From assembly GCF_026013965.1 (NCBI RefSeq), contig NZ_CP110341.1, forward strand, positions 3,224,001-3,288,000: 64,000 nt of DNA, read 5' to 3'. The translations under genes were made by a program, and so were the position numbers. The notes beneath the pieces were generated by a model that saw only the letters and a list, made by a program, of their open reading frames with translations, was not told the origin of the DNA and made no database searches. Positions 1 to 8,616 of this stretch are shown in pieces (positions within the stretch are counted from its first letter, which is position 1; each line of letters opens with the position of its first letter). This stretch comes from Brevibacterium sp. JSBI002. GTDB taxonomy: Bacteria; Actinomycetota; Actinomycetes; Actinomycetales; Brevibacteriaceae.

Positions 1-417
1 ATCGGCTACAACGTCGGTGACTACCTGCAGCACTGGATCAACATCGGCAACACCGAGGGTGCCCAGCTGCCGAAGATCTTCTACGTCAACTGGTTCCGCC
101 GCGACGATGACAACTCGTTCCTGTGGCCCGGATTCTCCGAGAACTCACGCGTTCTCAAGTGGGTCTTCGAACGCGTCACCGGCACCGCCGATGCCCAGGA
201 ATCCCCGCTCGGCCTCACCCCGGTCGAAGGCGGCCTCGACACCGAAGGCCTCGATTTCACCGACGAGCAGCTGCGCAAGGCTCTCGCCATCAAGCCCGAA
301 GAGTGGGAGACCGAACTCGGCCTCATCGAGGAATGGTATGCCGAGCTCGGCGATTCGGTTCCGGCCGAACTCCGCGCCGAGGTGGACAACCTCCGCGAGC
401 GCCTCGGCCTCGCTTGA
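1..417 (+). CDS. pckG: Phosphoenolpyruvate carboxykinase (GTP), C-terminal part
   Basis: The open frame runs in from the left edge and stops at TGA 415-417, giving the last 138 residues. The fragment reads IGYNVGDYLQHW, then LPKIFYVNWFRR and FLWPGFSENSRVLKW, which I recognise as the conserved C-terminal region of GTP-dependent PEPCK, the enzyme converting oxaloacetate and GTP to PEP, CO2 and GDP in gluconeogenesis. The end of the fragment is a typical helical tail. The P-loop and metal-binding residues lie outside the window, so activity cannot be judged. A strong hairpin follows about 70 bases after the stop, so it is probably the last gene of its transcript. Family identification is secure; the upstream portion is not visible. 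Confidence 0.93.
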   Translation: MGYNVGDYLQHWINIGNTEGAQLPKIFYVNWFRRDDDNSFLWPGFSENSRVLKWVFERVTGTADAQESPLGLTPVEGGLDTEGLDFTDEQLRKALAIKPEEWETELGLIEEWYAELGDSVPAELRAEVDNLRERLGLA

Positions 418-489
418 GCCGTTCGGCTGAGTTGCCGACGGCCTCAGCCGCTCGGCTTCATCGCTGACAGTCTGAGCCGCCCGTTCATC

Positions 490-530
490 GACAATCCCCC
501 AACCGCCGCCGAGGTGGTTGGGGGATTGTC
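490..530 (+). terminator. Intrinsic-type terminator hairpin after pckG
   Basis: A perfect 15-base inverted repeat (490-504 with 516-530, arms beginning GACAATCCCCC) encloses an 11-base loop. It lies 73 bases after the pckG stop. There is no long T tract, as is common in high-GC actinobacteria. Confidence 0.85.
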
Positions 531-619
531 GTATTTCGCTGAGGGCGCGCGTTCGGCCGTTTGAAGCTCGCCGTTGATTCGTCAGTGCTTTCGGGCCCTA
601 GTGCCGAAGCCGCGCAGAC

Positions 620-1282
620 TCAGCAATGCGCCGCCTGCGCCCTGTGAACCTCACGGAGAAATACCAAGACATCACGCGGTTTCGCTTTGAGCTCCCTCAA
701 TACGCGATAGGTGACTTCCTCAGGCTTCCTTGGCTTGCCGATCAGTGCGTTCTGATGAGCGGTCGCCCCGCGGGCGGTGATCGTCACGAACAGGGCGTCC
801 GGAAGCGGATACTTCCTCCACTCGAACTCTCCCCCGATGTCGACGACGCCTGACCACGGCGTTGCGAACTGCATGACCCGCCCTCCAGGCTTCCACCATG
901 AGGACTCCACGCCCCATCTCGACACGACAAACTGTGGTCGCGCAAAGGGAAAGACAAAAGTCCACAACAGCGCTCCGACGCCGAACAACGCCAAACCGAT
1001 GGCGAAGACCACAAGGAGGAAGAACACCAGCCACCCGCCGAAGCCAGGGGACTTCGGGTTCCACGTCGAGGCGGGGGTGACGGCGAAGGTGAGGATGATC
1101 GCTCCGACGAACAGCCAGCTAACGAGTGCAAGGGCGAACGTCTTAGCTAGGTTCGTTCGCAGCACGACTCGCCCTTCGCGCCGCATCGCTGCATGCCAGT
1201 GCTCGATGCGCCGGCGATCTGCTTTGGCGATCTCTTTCTGCAGATCGGCGGTATGTCGAGGATTGTGCGGTGGAGTTCTCAC
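620..1282 (-). CDS. Hypothetical membrane protein with two TM segments
   Basis: The 220-residue product is not one I recognise as a named family. A basic, charged N-terminus (about residues 1-45) precedes two hydrophobic segments, roughly residues 47-70 (FALALVSWLFVGAIIL) and 82-112 (WLVFFLLVVFAIGLALFG). A soluble C-terminal part follows, with many Trp residues and a pattern like a bacterial PH-type or immunity-like fold, but I cannot prove that. The start MRTPPHNPRHT is the furthest upstream ATG/GTG in frame; a shorter start is possible. Base composition is slightly lower in G+C than its neighbours. It stands alone between pckG and the phosphate permease unit. Function unknown. Confidence 0.7.
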   Translation of the reverse strand: MRTPPHNPRHTADLQKEIAKADRRRIEHWHAAMRREGRVVLRTNLAKTFALALVSWLFVGAIILTFAVTPASTWNPKSPGFGGWLVFFLLVVFAIGLALFGVGALLWTFVFPFARPQFVVSRWGVESSWWKPGGRVMQFATPWSGVVDIGGEFEWRKYPLPDALFVTITARGATAHQNALIGKPRKPEEVTYRVLRELKAKPRDVLVFLREVHRAQAAHC

Positions 1283-1749
1283 AGGTCGAGTCTAAGCCGA
1301 GGCGCCAGGGTCTCAGGAAAGCTACCCGCAGCTGCTTTCACTGAGCCGCCCCGACTCCACCGCTTGGGTATCACGCACTGTCAGCGGCATAACCACCTGG
1401 CAGTGGCGCTTCCTCTCGTGACGCGGGGATGTTCCATGCACATAGCCCGGAGCATCCCTCACCGCTGCTGTCGCTAGGCACCAGTGGGAGCAAAACACCG
1501 TCGCGGCGGCACGTTGCACCGTTGCAAATGTAGGCACAGCAACTAAGGGCGAGGGCTGGTGCTCTAGAGGTTGTCCGTGACGCTACCGGTACGTGATCGC
1601 CGCACGAAGAAGCCGCGGCGTCACGCGGGGATCACCCAGAGAGCTCAGGCGAGCACTTCAGACACGACACGTGGCCCGCAGCACGGCGGCGTCAGGCGGT
1701 CGCCGCGTCAAGCGCCATCGGAATCGTCAGGCGGTCGGCGCCCGAAGTG
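1283..1749. other. Intergenic stretch without a convincing gene
   Basis: I see no coding pattern, tRNA or strong hairpin here. The only structure is a 13-base direct repeat, CGTCAGGCGGTCG, at 1690-1702 and 1725-1737, near the end of the small membrane protein gene. The promoter of the 620-1282 gene should lie at the left end of this stretch. Confidence 0.5.
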
Positions 1750-1983
1750 TCAGGCGCCGTGGAGAGCCGGGACGATGAGATAGACGCCGAGCAGCACGAC
1801 TGCTCCGCAGACTCCGAAGACCGTCCAGTAGGCGACCTGCAGCCCTGAGCTGCTGCGGCCCTCGTCGACCCGGTCGAGATGTGTCGCGCGCATGCGCACG
1901 GCAACCGAGAACAGCGTGATGACGATGATGGCCGAGACCCATGTCGCGGCAGCCACGATGGCGAAGGAACTCCATTCGATCAT
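1750..1983 (-). CDS. Small two-TM membrane protein coupled to phosphate permease
   Basis: A 77-residue protein with two hydrophobic helices, about residues 5-28 (FAIVAAATWVSAIIVITLF) and 49-74 (VAYWTVFGVCGAVVLLGVYL), separated by a short polar loop. Its ATG (1983-1981) overlaps the TGA of the pit reading frame (1982-1980) in an ATGA arrangement, so translation is expected to be coupled. Small hydrophobic proteins of this kind often follow Pit-type transporters in actinobacteria, and a helper or accessory role is a reasonable inference, not shown. No known domain is recognised. Confidence 0.75.
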   Translation of the reverse strand: MIEWSSFAIVAAATWVSAIIVITLFSVAVRMRATHLDRVDEGRSSSGLQVAYWTVFGVCGAVVLLGVYLIVPALHGA

Positions 1984-3406
1984 TTCGCGTCTCCCTGATC
2001 GCTCGCATCGGCCCGACTCGCATCGGCTCCGGTGTTCGATGCACGCCCCGAATCGGCTCCGGACCTCGATCCGGACGCCGAACCGGTCGTCGAGCCGGTC
2101 GACGATCCTGTCGTCGCCTCGACGGGAGCCGCCCCGTTCTTCTTGGCGTCACGGTGTGCCCGGCGCTTCTCTTTGGCCGCCTGCTTCTCGGCCCAGGCTT
2201 CGTAGCGGGCTTTCCGCTTCTCCTGAGCGCGTTTGCGGTTGCGGTCCTTGCGCAGCTTGCGCTTGCGGCCGCGGATGTTGACGGCCTCGCCGACGGTGTC
2301 GAAGTTCGAGATGTCCGTCTCCTCGACCCGGCGGGAGCTGAGGTAGATCCACAGCACCACGATGACGGCGACGATCGTGTCGACGACGACGCCGATCGTG
2401 CCCAGGTGAGCGATGCCGGCGGCCAGCCCGCCGACGATCGCGGCGGCCGGAATCGTCAGCAGCCAACCGGAGGCGATCCGTCCGGCCGTCGACCACTGGA
2501 CATCGGCGCCCTTACGGCCCAGTCCCGAACCGAGCACGGAACCGGAGGCGACCTGCGTCGTCGACAGAGCAAAGCCGAGGTGGGAGGAGGCGAGGATGGC
2601 CGCGGCGTCGACGTCTCGGCCGACAGGCCCTGCGCGGCCTTGACCGTCGTCAGCTTCGTGCCGAGAGTGTCGATGATGCGCCAACCGCCGACATAGGTGC
2701 CCAACGCGATCGCCAGGGCACACGCCGTGATCACCCAGATGTGCGGACCGGTGCCGTGCTCCTGCAGGTTCGCGGAGACGAGGACGAGGGTGATGACGCC
2801 CATCGTCTTCTGCGCGTCGTTCGTACCGTGGGCGAGCGCCACCAGCGAGGACGAGAAGATCTGTCCGTACTTGAACGGCGCACGGCGAGCGGTCTTGCCC
2901 TCCTCGTTGCGGCGAGTGATCGCGTAGGCGATCTTCGTGCACAGGTAGGCGCTGAAGCCGGCGATGAGCGGAGCCGCCAGGGCCGGGATGACGACCTTGG
3001 ACAGGAACACTCCGTAGTCGACGGAGCTGAACCCGGCACCGACGATGGCCGCGCCGATGAGGCCGCCGAAGAGTGCGTGGGACGAGGACGACGGAAGGCC
3101 GAAGCGCCACGTCGCCATGTTCCAGATGATGGCGCCGATGAGGCCGGCGAGGATGAACGAGGGGCTGATCTGGACTCCCCCGCCGCCTTCTTTGATGATG
3201 CCGCCCGAAATGGTCTTGGCCACCTCGGTGGAGAGGAAGGCACCGACGAGGTTGAGGATCGCGGCAAGCGTGACCGCCGTCTTCGGTTTGATGGCCCCGG
3301 TTGCGATCGGTGTGGCCATGGCATTGGCCGTATCGTGAAAGCCATTGGTGAAGTCGAAGAACAGTGCCAGTGCGATGACGAGCACGACGACGAAGATGAT
3401 TTCCAC
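1980..3406 (-). pseudogene. pit: Inorganic phosphate transporter (Pit family), interrupted by a frameshift
   Basis: The N-terminal frame (ATG at 3406) reads MEIIFVVVLVIALALFFDFTNGFHDTANAMAT, the signature start of Pit/PiT permeases, and continues through several TM helices and HGTNDAQKTMG to GLSAETS near 2611. The rest of the family pattern, ASSHLGFALSTTQVASG and further helices, is in another frame that ends at 1980. The span of 1427 bases is one short of a multiple of three, so one missing base near 2609-2615 restores a protein of about 475 residues. The restored protein ends in a charged, Lys/Arg-rich then Ser/Gly/Ala-rich cytoplasmic tail of about 120 residues, long for Pit. It would carry out low-affinity phosphate (metal phosphate) uptake driven by ions. 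I see no slippery heptamer, so mutation or consensus error are the options. Confidence 0.88.
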
Positions 3407-3536
3407 TAATCGACCTTGGGTGTAGACACTATTCGGACCGTGGATGATGCAGCTGACGGCCAGCCATCACTATCCCGCAGAAGTCTACCCACAGATTCAA
3501 CCGCTCTTCACCCGCAGTTCGACCCTACTCCACCTC

Positions 3537-3558
3537 GTTCACCTTTTGTTCACTTTTG
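3537..3558. promoter_or_regulatory. PHO-box-like direct repeat upstream of pit
   Basis: Two successive 11-base units, GTTCACCTTTT and GTTCACTTTTG, match the pattern of actinobacterial PhoP boxes (direct repeats on an 11-base period beginning GTTCA). They lie about 130 bases upstream of the pit start, which is plausible for phosphate control. The assignment is by pattern only. Confidence 0.4.
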
Positions 3559-3569
3559 ACGTGCGCAAA

Positions 3570-3622
3570 CGGGCCCCGCCCGGCTGAGAGTGCAATTGCA
3601 CTCACATTCCGAACGGGGCCCG
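3570..3622 (-). terminator. Nested inverted repeat, likely terminator of the aminotransferase operon
   Basis: Outer arms CGGGCCCCG (3570-3578) and CGGGGCCCG (3614-3622) are perfectly complementary and enclose a 16-base perfect palindrome, GAGTGCAATTGCACTC, at 3588-3603. Read on the minus strand the structure is followed by TTTG and lies about 130 bases downstream of the aminotransferase stop. The inner palindrome could also be a protein-binding site. Confidence 0.6.
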
Positions 3623-3750
3623 AACACAGCAATACTTCGCCGAGGCGGCTCCCCGCCTCACGCAGTCATCCGCGGAAACCGTGGCCGACCCACCCGCGGA
3701 AACCGCGGCGGGACATCACCGAGGCGACGCCTCATCCACGCGTGACGAAT

Positions 3751-5166
3751 CTACTCCGTGACGTACCGATCCGCGACGTCGAGTGCCCGATCCAGGGCGG
3801 CGAGCCCGAACCTGACGTCCTCATCCGGGGTGTTCAGCGGCGGCACGACGTGAATTCGGTTGAAGTTCGCGAACGGCAGCACACCTTCGGCCTTGAACGC
3901 TGCGATGACCTCGTTCATCTCCGGCGAGCTGCCGCCGTAGGCTGCCAGCGGCTCCTTCGTCGTCCGATCCTTCACGAGCTCGACGGCCCAGAAGCAGCCA
4001 AGCCCCCGCACGTCCCCGACCGAGGGGTGACGCTCGGCGATCTCCCGCAGGGCCGGACCGATGATGTCCTCGCCGAGGCGGTCGGCATTGGAGATCATCC
4101 GCTCGTCCTCCATCGCGGTGATCGTCGCGACCGCTGCTGCGCAGGCGAGCGGATGCCCCGAATAGGTCAGTCCGCCCGGGTAGGCCCGGTCGCGGAAGGT
4201 CTCGAAGATCGCATCCGAGATGGCGACCCCGCCGAGCGGGACGTATCCGGAGTTCACGCCCTTGGCGAAGGTGATGAGGTCCGGGGTGACGTCCCAGTGG
4301 TCGACGGCGAACCACCGGCCTGTCCGGCCGAATCCGGCCATCACCTCGTCGGCGATGAAGACGATCCCGTACTTCGCCGTCAGCTCGCGCACGCCGGCGA
4401 GGTAACCGGCCGGCGGGGCGTAGATCCCCGCGGTGCCCGGCACGGTTTCGAGGATGAGAGCCGCGATGTTGCCGGGCCCCTCGAGGGTGATCATGTCCTC
4501 GAGGTGGGCCAGCGCCCGCTGCGTCTCCTCGGCCTCGGAGGTCGAATTGAAGTACGACCGGTAGGGGTAGGCGGGCATGAAGTGGACGATGCCCTCAGCG
4601 GAGTAGTCGTTGGCGAACCGGCGGGGGTCACCGGTGACATTGACGGCCAGCTGCGTGCCTCCGTGGTAGCTGCGGTAGGCAGAGAGCACCTTCGTCCGCC
4701 CGGTGTGCAGTCGGGCCATCCGGATCGCGTGCTCGTTCGCGTCGGCTCCCCCGTTCGTGAAGAACACGTGGTCGAGGTCGCCCGGGGTGCGCTCGGTGAT
4801 GAGTCGGGCCGCCTCGGAGCGGGCGTCGTTGACGTGCTGCGGCGCGATGGTGCACAGCCGGCCGGCCTGCTCCTGGATCGCCGCGACGACGGCCGGGTGC
4901 TGATGACCGATATTCGTGTTGACCAGCTGCGATGACATGTCGAGCAGCTTTCGGCCCTCGCCGTCCCAGATGTAGGGACCGGCGGCGTCGACGATCGTCA
5001 TCGGGTCGAACGGCCCCTGTGCCTGCCAGGAGTGGAAGACATGGGCGCGGTCGAGTTCATAGGCACGCCGGCCTGCGTCGATCTGCTGCGAATCGATCCG
5101 ACCGGTGCCTGTGCGGTCAGCGTCGAGGTGCGATTCGGTGAGCGGGGAATCCGCGGTGGTGGTCAT
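3751..5166 (-). CDS. Class III (omega) aminotransferase, PLP-dependent
   Basis: A 471-residue fold-type I PLP enzyme of the class III family. Visible signatures are IWDGEGRKLLDMSSQ near the N-terminus, HPAVVAAIQEQ, FTNGGADANEHAIRMAR (phosphate-binding region), IADEVMAGFGRTG (cofactor Asp) and FAKGVNSGYVPLGG with the Schiff-base Lys at about residue 302. It should move an omega-amino group (beta-alanine, GABA or similar) to pyruvate or 2-oxoglutarate. It lies 55 bases downstream of the CoA-acylating semialdehyde dehydrogenase, on the same strand. This pairing suits beta-alanine to malonate semialdehyde to acetyl-CoA, which is why I favour a beta-alanine:pyruvate type activity over GABA transaminase. 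Exact substrate is inferred from context only. Confidence 0.9.
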   Translation of the reverse strand: MTTTADSPLTESHLDADRTGTGRIDSQQIDAGRRAYELDRAHVFHSWQAQGPFDPMTIVDAAGPYIWDGEGRKLLDMSSQLVNTNIGHQHPAVVAAIQEQAGRLCTIAPQHVNDARSEAARLITERTPGDLDHVFFTNGGADANEHAIRMARLHTGRTKVLSAYRSYHGGTQLAVNVTGDPRRFANDYSAEGIVHFMPAYPYRSYFNSTSEAEETQRALAHLEDMITLEGPGNIAALILETVPGTAGIYAPPAGYLAGVRELTAKYGIVFIADEVMAGFGRTGRWFAVDHWDVTPDLITFAKGVNSGYVPLGGVAISDAIFETFRDRAYPGGLTYSGHPLACAAAVATITAMEDERMISNADRLGEDIIGPALREIAERHPSVGDVRGLGCFWAVELVKDRTTKEPLAAYGGSSPEMNEVIAAFKAEGVLPFANFNRIHVVPPLNTPDEDVRFGLAALDRALDVADRYVTE

Positions 5167-5221
5167 GGCTGCTCCTTCGCCGAGGTGGTTCGTCGTTGTG
5201 TGGTCATCGGTGCGACCCGGT

Positions 5222-6706
5222 TCAGTCGTTGGTCGGGAAGCCGAGGTTGAGTCCGCCGTGGCTGGGGTCGAGCCAGCGTGAGGTCACGACCTTGCCGCGA
5301 GTGAAGAAGTGGACTCCTTCGTCGCCGTAGGCATGGGTGTCTCCGAACAGCGAGTTCTTCCACCCGCCGAAGGAGTAGTAGCCCACGGGCACGGGGATCG
5401 GGACGTTGATGCCGACCATGCCGACCTCGACTTCGTTCTCGTAGCGGCGAGCCGCTCCCCCGTCGTTGGTGAAGATCGCGGTGCCGTTGCCGTACGGGTT
5501 GGCGTTGATGAGGTCGAGGCCCCCGTCGTAGCCGGGGACGCGGACGACGGCGAGGACAGGTCCGAAGATCTCGTCGGTGTAGATCGACATGTCCGGGGTG
5601 ACATTGTCGAAGGGAGTCGGGGTGAGGAAGAATCCGTCGGCCGGGACGTTCTCCCGACCGTCGAGGACGACCGTCGCGCACGCCTCGGCGCCGGCATCGA
5701 TGTAGCCAGCGACCTTGTCGCGATGCGCGGCGGTGACGAGCGGTCCCATGTCCGGCTCGGTCGCCCCGTCGCCCACGCGCAGGGTCGTGGTGCGCTCGGC
5801 GATCTTCGCCACGAGCTCGTCGGCGATCGAGTCGACGGCGACGACGACGGAGATCGCCATGCAGCGCTCACCTGCGGCGCCGTAGCCGGCGTTGACGGCG
5901 GCATCGGCGGCGAGGTCGAGGTCCGCATCGGGCAGCACGAGCATATGGTTCTTCGCCCCGCCGAGCGCCTGGACGCGCTTGCCGGCGGCGGTGCCGTTCT
6001 CGTAGACGTACTTTGCGATCGGGGTCGACCCGACGAAGGACACCGAGGCGACCTCGGGGCTCTCCAGGATCGTGTCGACGGCTTCCTTGTCGCCGTGGAC
6101 GACGTTGAACACACCGTCGGGCAGGCCCGCTTCCTTCCACAGTTCGGCCATCCAGTTCGCGGCGCTCGGGTCCTTCTCGGAGGGCTTGAGCACGACGGTG
6201 TTGCCGGCGGCGATGGCGACGGGGAAGAACCACATCGGAACCATGGCCGGGAAATTGAAGGGAGAGATGATCGCTGCGACGCCGAGCGGCTGACGCAGGG
6301 AATGGACGTCGAGCTTCGTCGACGCGTTCTCCGTATGACCGCCTCTCAGGTGGCCGGCGATGCCGCACGCGAATTCGACGACCTCCTGCCCGCGGGCGAC
6401 TTCGCCGAGGGCGTCGGAGAGGACCTTGCCGTGTTCGGCGGTGATGATCTCGGCGAGCTCCTGCTTGCGGGCATTGAGCAGCTCTCGGAAGGAGAAGAGG
6501 ATGGACGTCCGCCGTGACAGCGAGGTGTCGCGCCAGGCGGGGAATGTGTCGGAGGCCGCGGCGATCGCCGATTCCACGGTGGCCTTCGACCCCAGGGCCA
6601 CCTGGCCGCTGACGACTCCGGTGGCCGGGTTCGTGATATCGCCGAGGCGGGTGTCGGTGTCCGCGGTGACGGCCTGTCCGTTGATCCAATGGGAGAGCGT
6701 TGCCAT
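5222..6706 (-). CDS. mmsA: CoA-acylating methylmalonate-semialdehyde dehydrogenase
   Basis: A 494-residue aldehyde dehydrogenase. The N-terminus (HWINGQAVTADTDTRLGDITNPATGVVSGQV) and the motif GYGAAGERCMAIS with catalytic Cys at about residue 282 are typical of the MMSDH branch, which makes acetyl-CoA or propionyl-CoA from malonate or methylmalonate semialdehyde with NAD+ and CoA. The usual ALDH general-base Glu motif is replaced by QALGGAKNHM, as known for this CoA-dependent branch. The length is normal for the family. It is first in a two-gene minus-strand operon with the aminotransferase and diverges from a PucR regulator, which suggests substrate-induced expression. The valine/myo-inositol pathway is an alternative role, but no genes of those pathways are nearby. 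Confidence 0.93.
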   Translation of the reverse strand: MATLSHWINGQAVTADTDTRLGDITNPATGVVSGQVALGSKATVESAIAAASDTFPAWRDTSLSRRTSILFSFRELLNARKQELAEIITAEHGKVLSDALGEVARGQEVVEFACGIAGHLRGGHTENASTKLDVHSLRQPLGVAAIISPFNFPAMVPMWFFPVAIAAGNTVVLKPSEKDPSAANWMAELWKEAGLPDGVFNVVHGDKEAVDTILESPEVASVSFVGSTPIAKYVYENGTAAGKRVQALGGAKNHMLVLPDADLDLAADAAVNAGYGAAGERCMAISVVVAVDSIADELVAKIAERTTTLRVGDGATEPDMGPLVTAAHRDKVAGYIDAGAEACATVVLDGRENVPADGFFLTPTPFDNVTPDMSIYTDEIFGPVLAVVRVPGYDGGLDLINANPYGNGTAIFTNDGGAARRYENEVEVGMVGINVPIPVPVGYYSFGGWKNSLFGDTHAYGDEGVHFFTRGKVVTSRWLDPSHGGLNLGFPTND

Positions 6707-6723
6707 GAAAGGTCCTTCTGCAT

Positions 6724-6790
6724 CGTCGGTTCGTCGGTTGCATCCATCCTCTGTCGGCTCTGCCGATCTCGGAAGTGTCAGAGTGTCAGA
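6724..6790. promoter_or_regulatory. Divergent promoter/operator region with tandem repeats
   Basis: The 113-base gap between mmsA and the PucR gene contains a tandem CGTCGGTT (6724-6731, 6732-6739), an inverted repeat TCGGC-3-GCCGA (6754-6766) and a tandem GTGTCAGA (6775-6782, 6783-6790). These are candidate binding sites for the divergently encoded regulator. Confidence 0.4.
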
Positions 6791-6819
6791 ATCTTCGCCC
6801 TAGGCTTTACACTGTGTCA

Positions 6820-8529
6820 ATGGACATTGCGCGGGAGTCGAGCGGGGCATCGCTGAGCATCGCCGGTCTGCTCGAGTTCGAGGAGATCAAGGCTGCAGAG
6901 CCTGCAGTGCTTGCCGGCGAAGCAGGCCTCGACCGGGCGATCCGCTGGGTCCACATCGCCGATTCCGAGCATGTCGAGCGCTTCCTCGAGGGTGGGGAGC
7001 TCGTGTTGACCACCGCCACGGCCTTCCGCCACTCGCCGGAGGCGATGACGGAGTTCCTCGACCAGCTCGAGCGGGCAGGTGCCGCTGGGACGATCATCGA
7101 ACTCGTCGATGAGAACTCGACCCACGATGAGGAAGCGCGCGAGATCGCGGCCGTGGCCGCCTCGGCGAGGGAACTGCCCGTCATCGTACTGCCGCGACGG
7201 GTGAAGTTCGTCAGGATCACCGAGCTCGCGCACCGCAGCCTTCTCGCACAGCAGATCTCACGGCTCGAACATGCCCGGGAGATCCACGAGACGTACACGC
7301 AGCTGAGCCTTGACCGGGCCGAGGCGCAGACGATCGTCGATCGCACGGCCGAGCTGTTGGGCACGGCGGTGGTCCTCGAGGATGTGTCACATCGGGTTCT
7401 CGCGCATTCCGGCCGGGGCTCGCAGGCTCTCGCACAGAAGTGGGTCGACCTCGTCAGCGGTGCGAGTACGACACCCGGCGGTCACGCGCCGGCGCAGTGG
7501 CGGCAGACGCCGGTGGGGCTGCGTTCTCGCCGGTGGGGCCGGCTCGTCGTGCCCGGCGCCGCCGAGTCCGTCGCCGATCTCGAGCAGGTCATCGAACGCG
7601 CCGGTGAAGCCCTGACGCTGACTCGAATGGCCGATCGCGATGAGCAGGATCTGCTGCTGCAGGCCCAGAGCGGGCTGATCCGAGAGATCACGGATTCGGA
7701 GGGGCTCGACGAACATTCGGCGCTGGAGCGCGCCCGCTCCTTGGGATTCACCCCCACCGAAGGAGCCGAACTCACTCCGGTCGTCGTCCGCATCGACCGG
7801 GAGTCCGATACCGATCCGACCCGAATTCAGCTGCAGGAGCGGGGACTGACACAGGAGATCGCCTCTGCGGCCTCGCGACTAAACCTGTGCCTGCTCATGA
7901 CGAGCCTGCAGTCGGGTGTGTTCGGGTTCGTGCTGGGGCCTGGTCGCGAGAGAAACCGACGGTCACAGCCGAGTCCGCGTGGTACTGCGGAGGCCGACGA
8001 CCACCTCAACCGCCTTCTCGCCGAACTCGAGGGTCTTGCTGCGAGCTGGGTGGTCGGAGTCGGCCGGAGCAGCCCCTCCCTGCTTCGTGCTGTCGCCGGT
8101 CTCGAATCGGCGTCTCATGTCGCCGAGGTCGCGTCGACTCTCGATGTGCGTGAGCGTGCGTTCTACCGCTCCTCGGACGTGCGCATCCGTGGGCTGCTGT
8201 CCCTGCTGGCCGAGGACTCGCGGCTGCGTGCTTTCGCCGAGGGAGAGCTGGGGCCGCTGCTCGGCGAATCGACGCGTGATGACCGGCGGGGAGACGGCAT
8301 TCTGCCGTCGACCACGGACTCCGCAGACGACGGACTGCTCGACTTCCTCGAGCTCTACCTCTCCCATGGCGGCAACAAGTCGGCGATGGCGCGGGCCGGG
8401 CACCTGTCCCGGCCCGCGCTCTACGCACGGATCACGCGTCTGCAGGACCGCCTCGGCGTCTCACTCGACGATGCGGAGTCACGCACGGCACTGCACGTGG
8501 CGCTGCTGTGCTGGCGGATGTACGGCTGA
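6820..8529 (+). CDS. PucR-family transcriptional regulator
   Basis: A protein of 569 residues from ATG 6820. The N-terminal part (about 10-130: GLLEFEEIKAAEPAVLAGEAG, RWVHIADSEHVERF, GELVLTTATAF) is the PucR-N/purine-catabolism regulatory domain. A central region probably includes the GGDEF-like CdaR fold. The C-terminal 65 residues (FLELYLSHGGNKSAMARAGHLSRPALYARITRLQDRLG) form the PucR/HTH_30 helix-turn-helix. GTG codons at 6814 and 6775 are in frame and could be used; the 6775 GTG would overlap the tandem GTGTCAGA repeats. In Corynebacterium glutamicum a PucR-type regulator (GabR) activates GABA catabolism, so control of the divergent aminotransferase-dehydrogenase unit, probably activation, is the best inference. 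Confidence 0.88.
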   Translation: MDIARESSGASLSIAGLLEFEEIKAAEPAVLAGEAGLDRAIRWVHIADSEHVERFLEGGELVLTTATAFRHSPEAMTEFLDQLERAGAAGTIIELVDENSTHDEEAREIAAVAASARELPVIVLPRRVKFVRITELAHRSLLAQQISRLEHAREIHETYTQLSLDRAEAQTIVDRTAELLGTAVVLEDVSHRVLAHSGRGSQALAQKWVDLVSGASTTPGGHAPAQWRQTPVGLRSRRWGRLVVPGAAESVADLEQVIERAGEALTLTRMADRDEQDLLLQAQSGLIREITDSEGLDEHSALERARSLGFTPTEGAELTPVVVRIDRESDTDPTRIQLQERGLTQEIASAASRLNLCLLMTSLQSGVFGFVLGPGRERNRRSQPSPRGTAEADDHLNRLLAELEGLAASWVVGVGRSSPSLLRAVAGLESASHVAEVASTLDVRERAFYRSSDVRIRGLLSLLAEDSRLRAFAEGELGPLLGESTRDDRRGDGILPSTTDSADDGLLDFLELYLSHGGNKSAMARAGHLSRPALYARITRLQDRLGVSLDDAESRTALHVALLCWRMYG

Positions 8530-8616
8530 GGGCCGTACTCGACGGAGTCGGCGACACTCTCCAGCGGGGTCGTGTGCCGTTCGGGACAGAGCAAGCCTCG
8601 GTCGGTCGACGGCAAT

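Noticed and set aside
1571..1783. Small plus-strand frames in the intergenic stretch after 1283
   Set aside because: Arg-rich composition, no ribosome site, and overlap with the end of the supported 77-residue membrane protein gene.
2600..2620. Programmed ribosomal frameshift in pit
   Set aside because: No slippery heptamer, internal ribosome site or downstream pseudoknot is visible, and Pit genes are not known to use frameshifting. The same reasoning applies to dnaJ near 49530.
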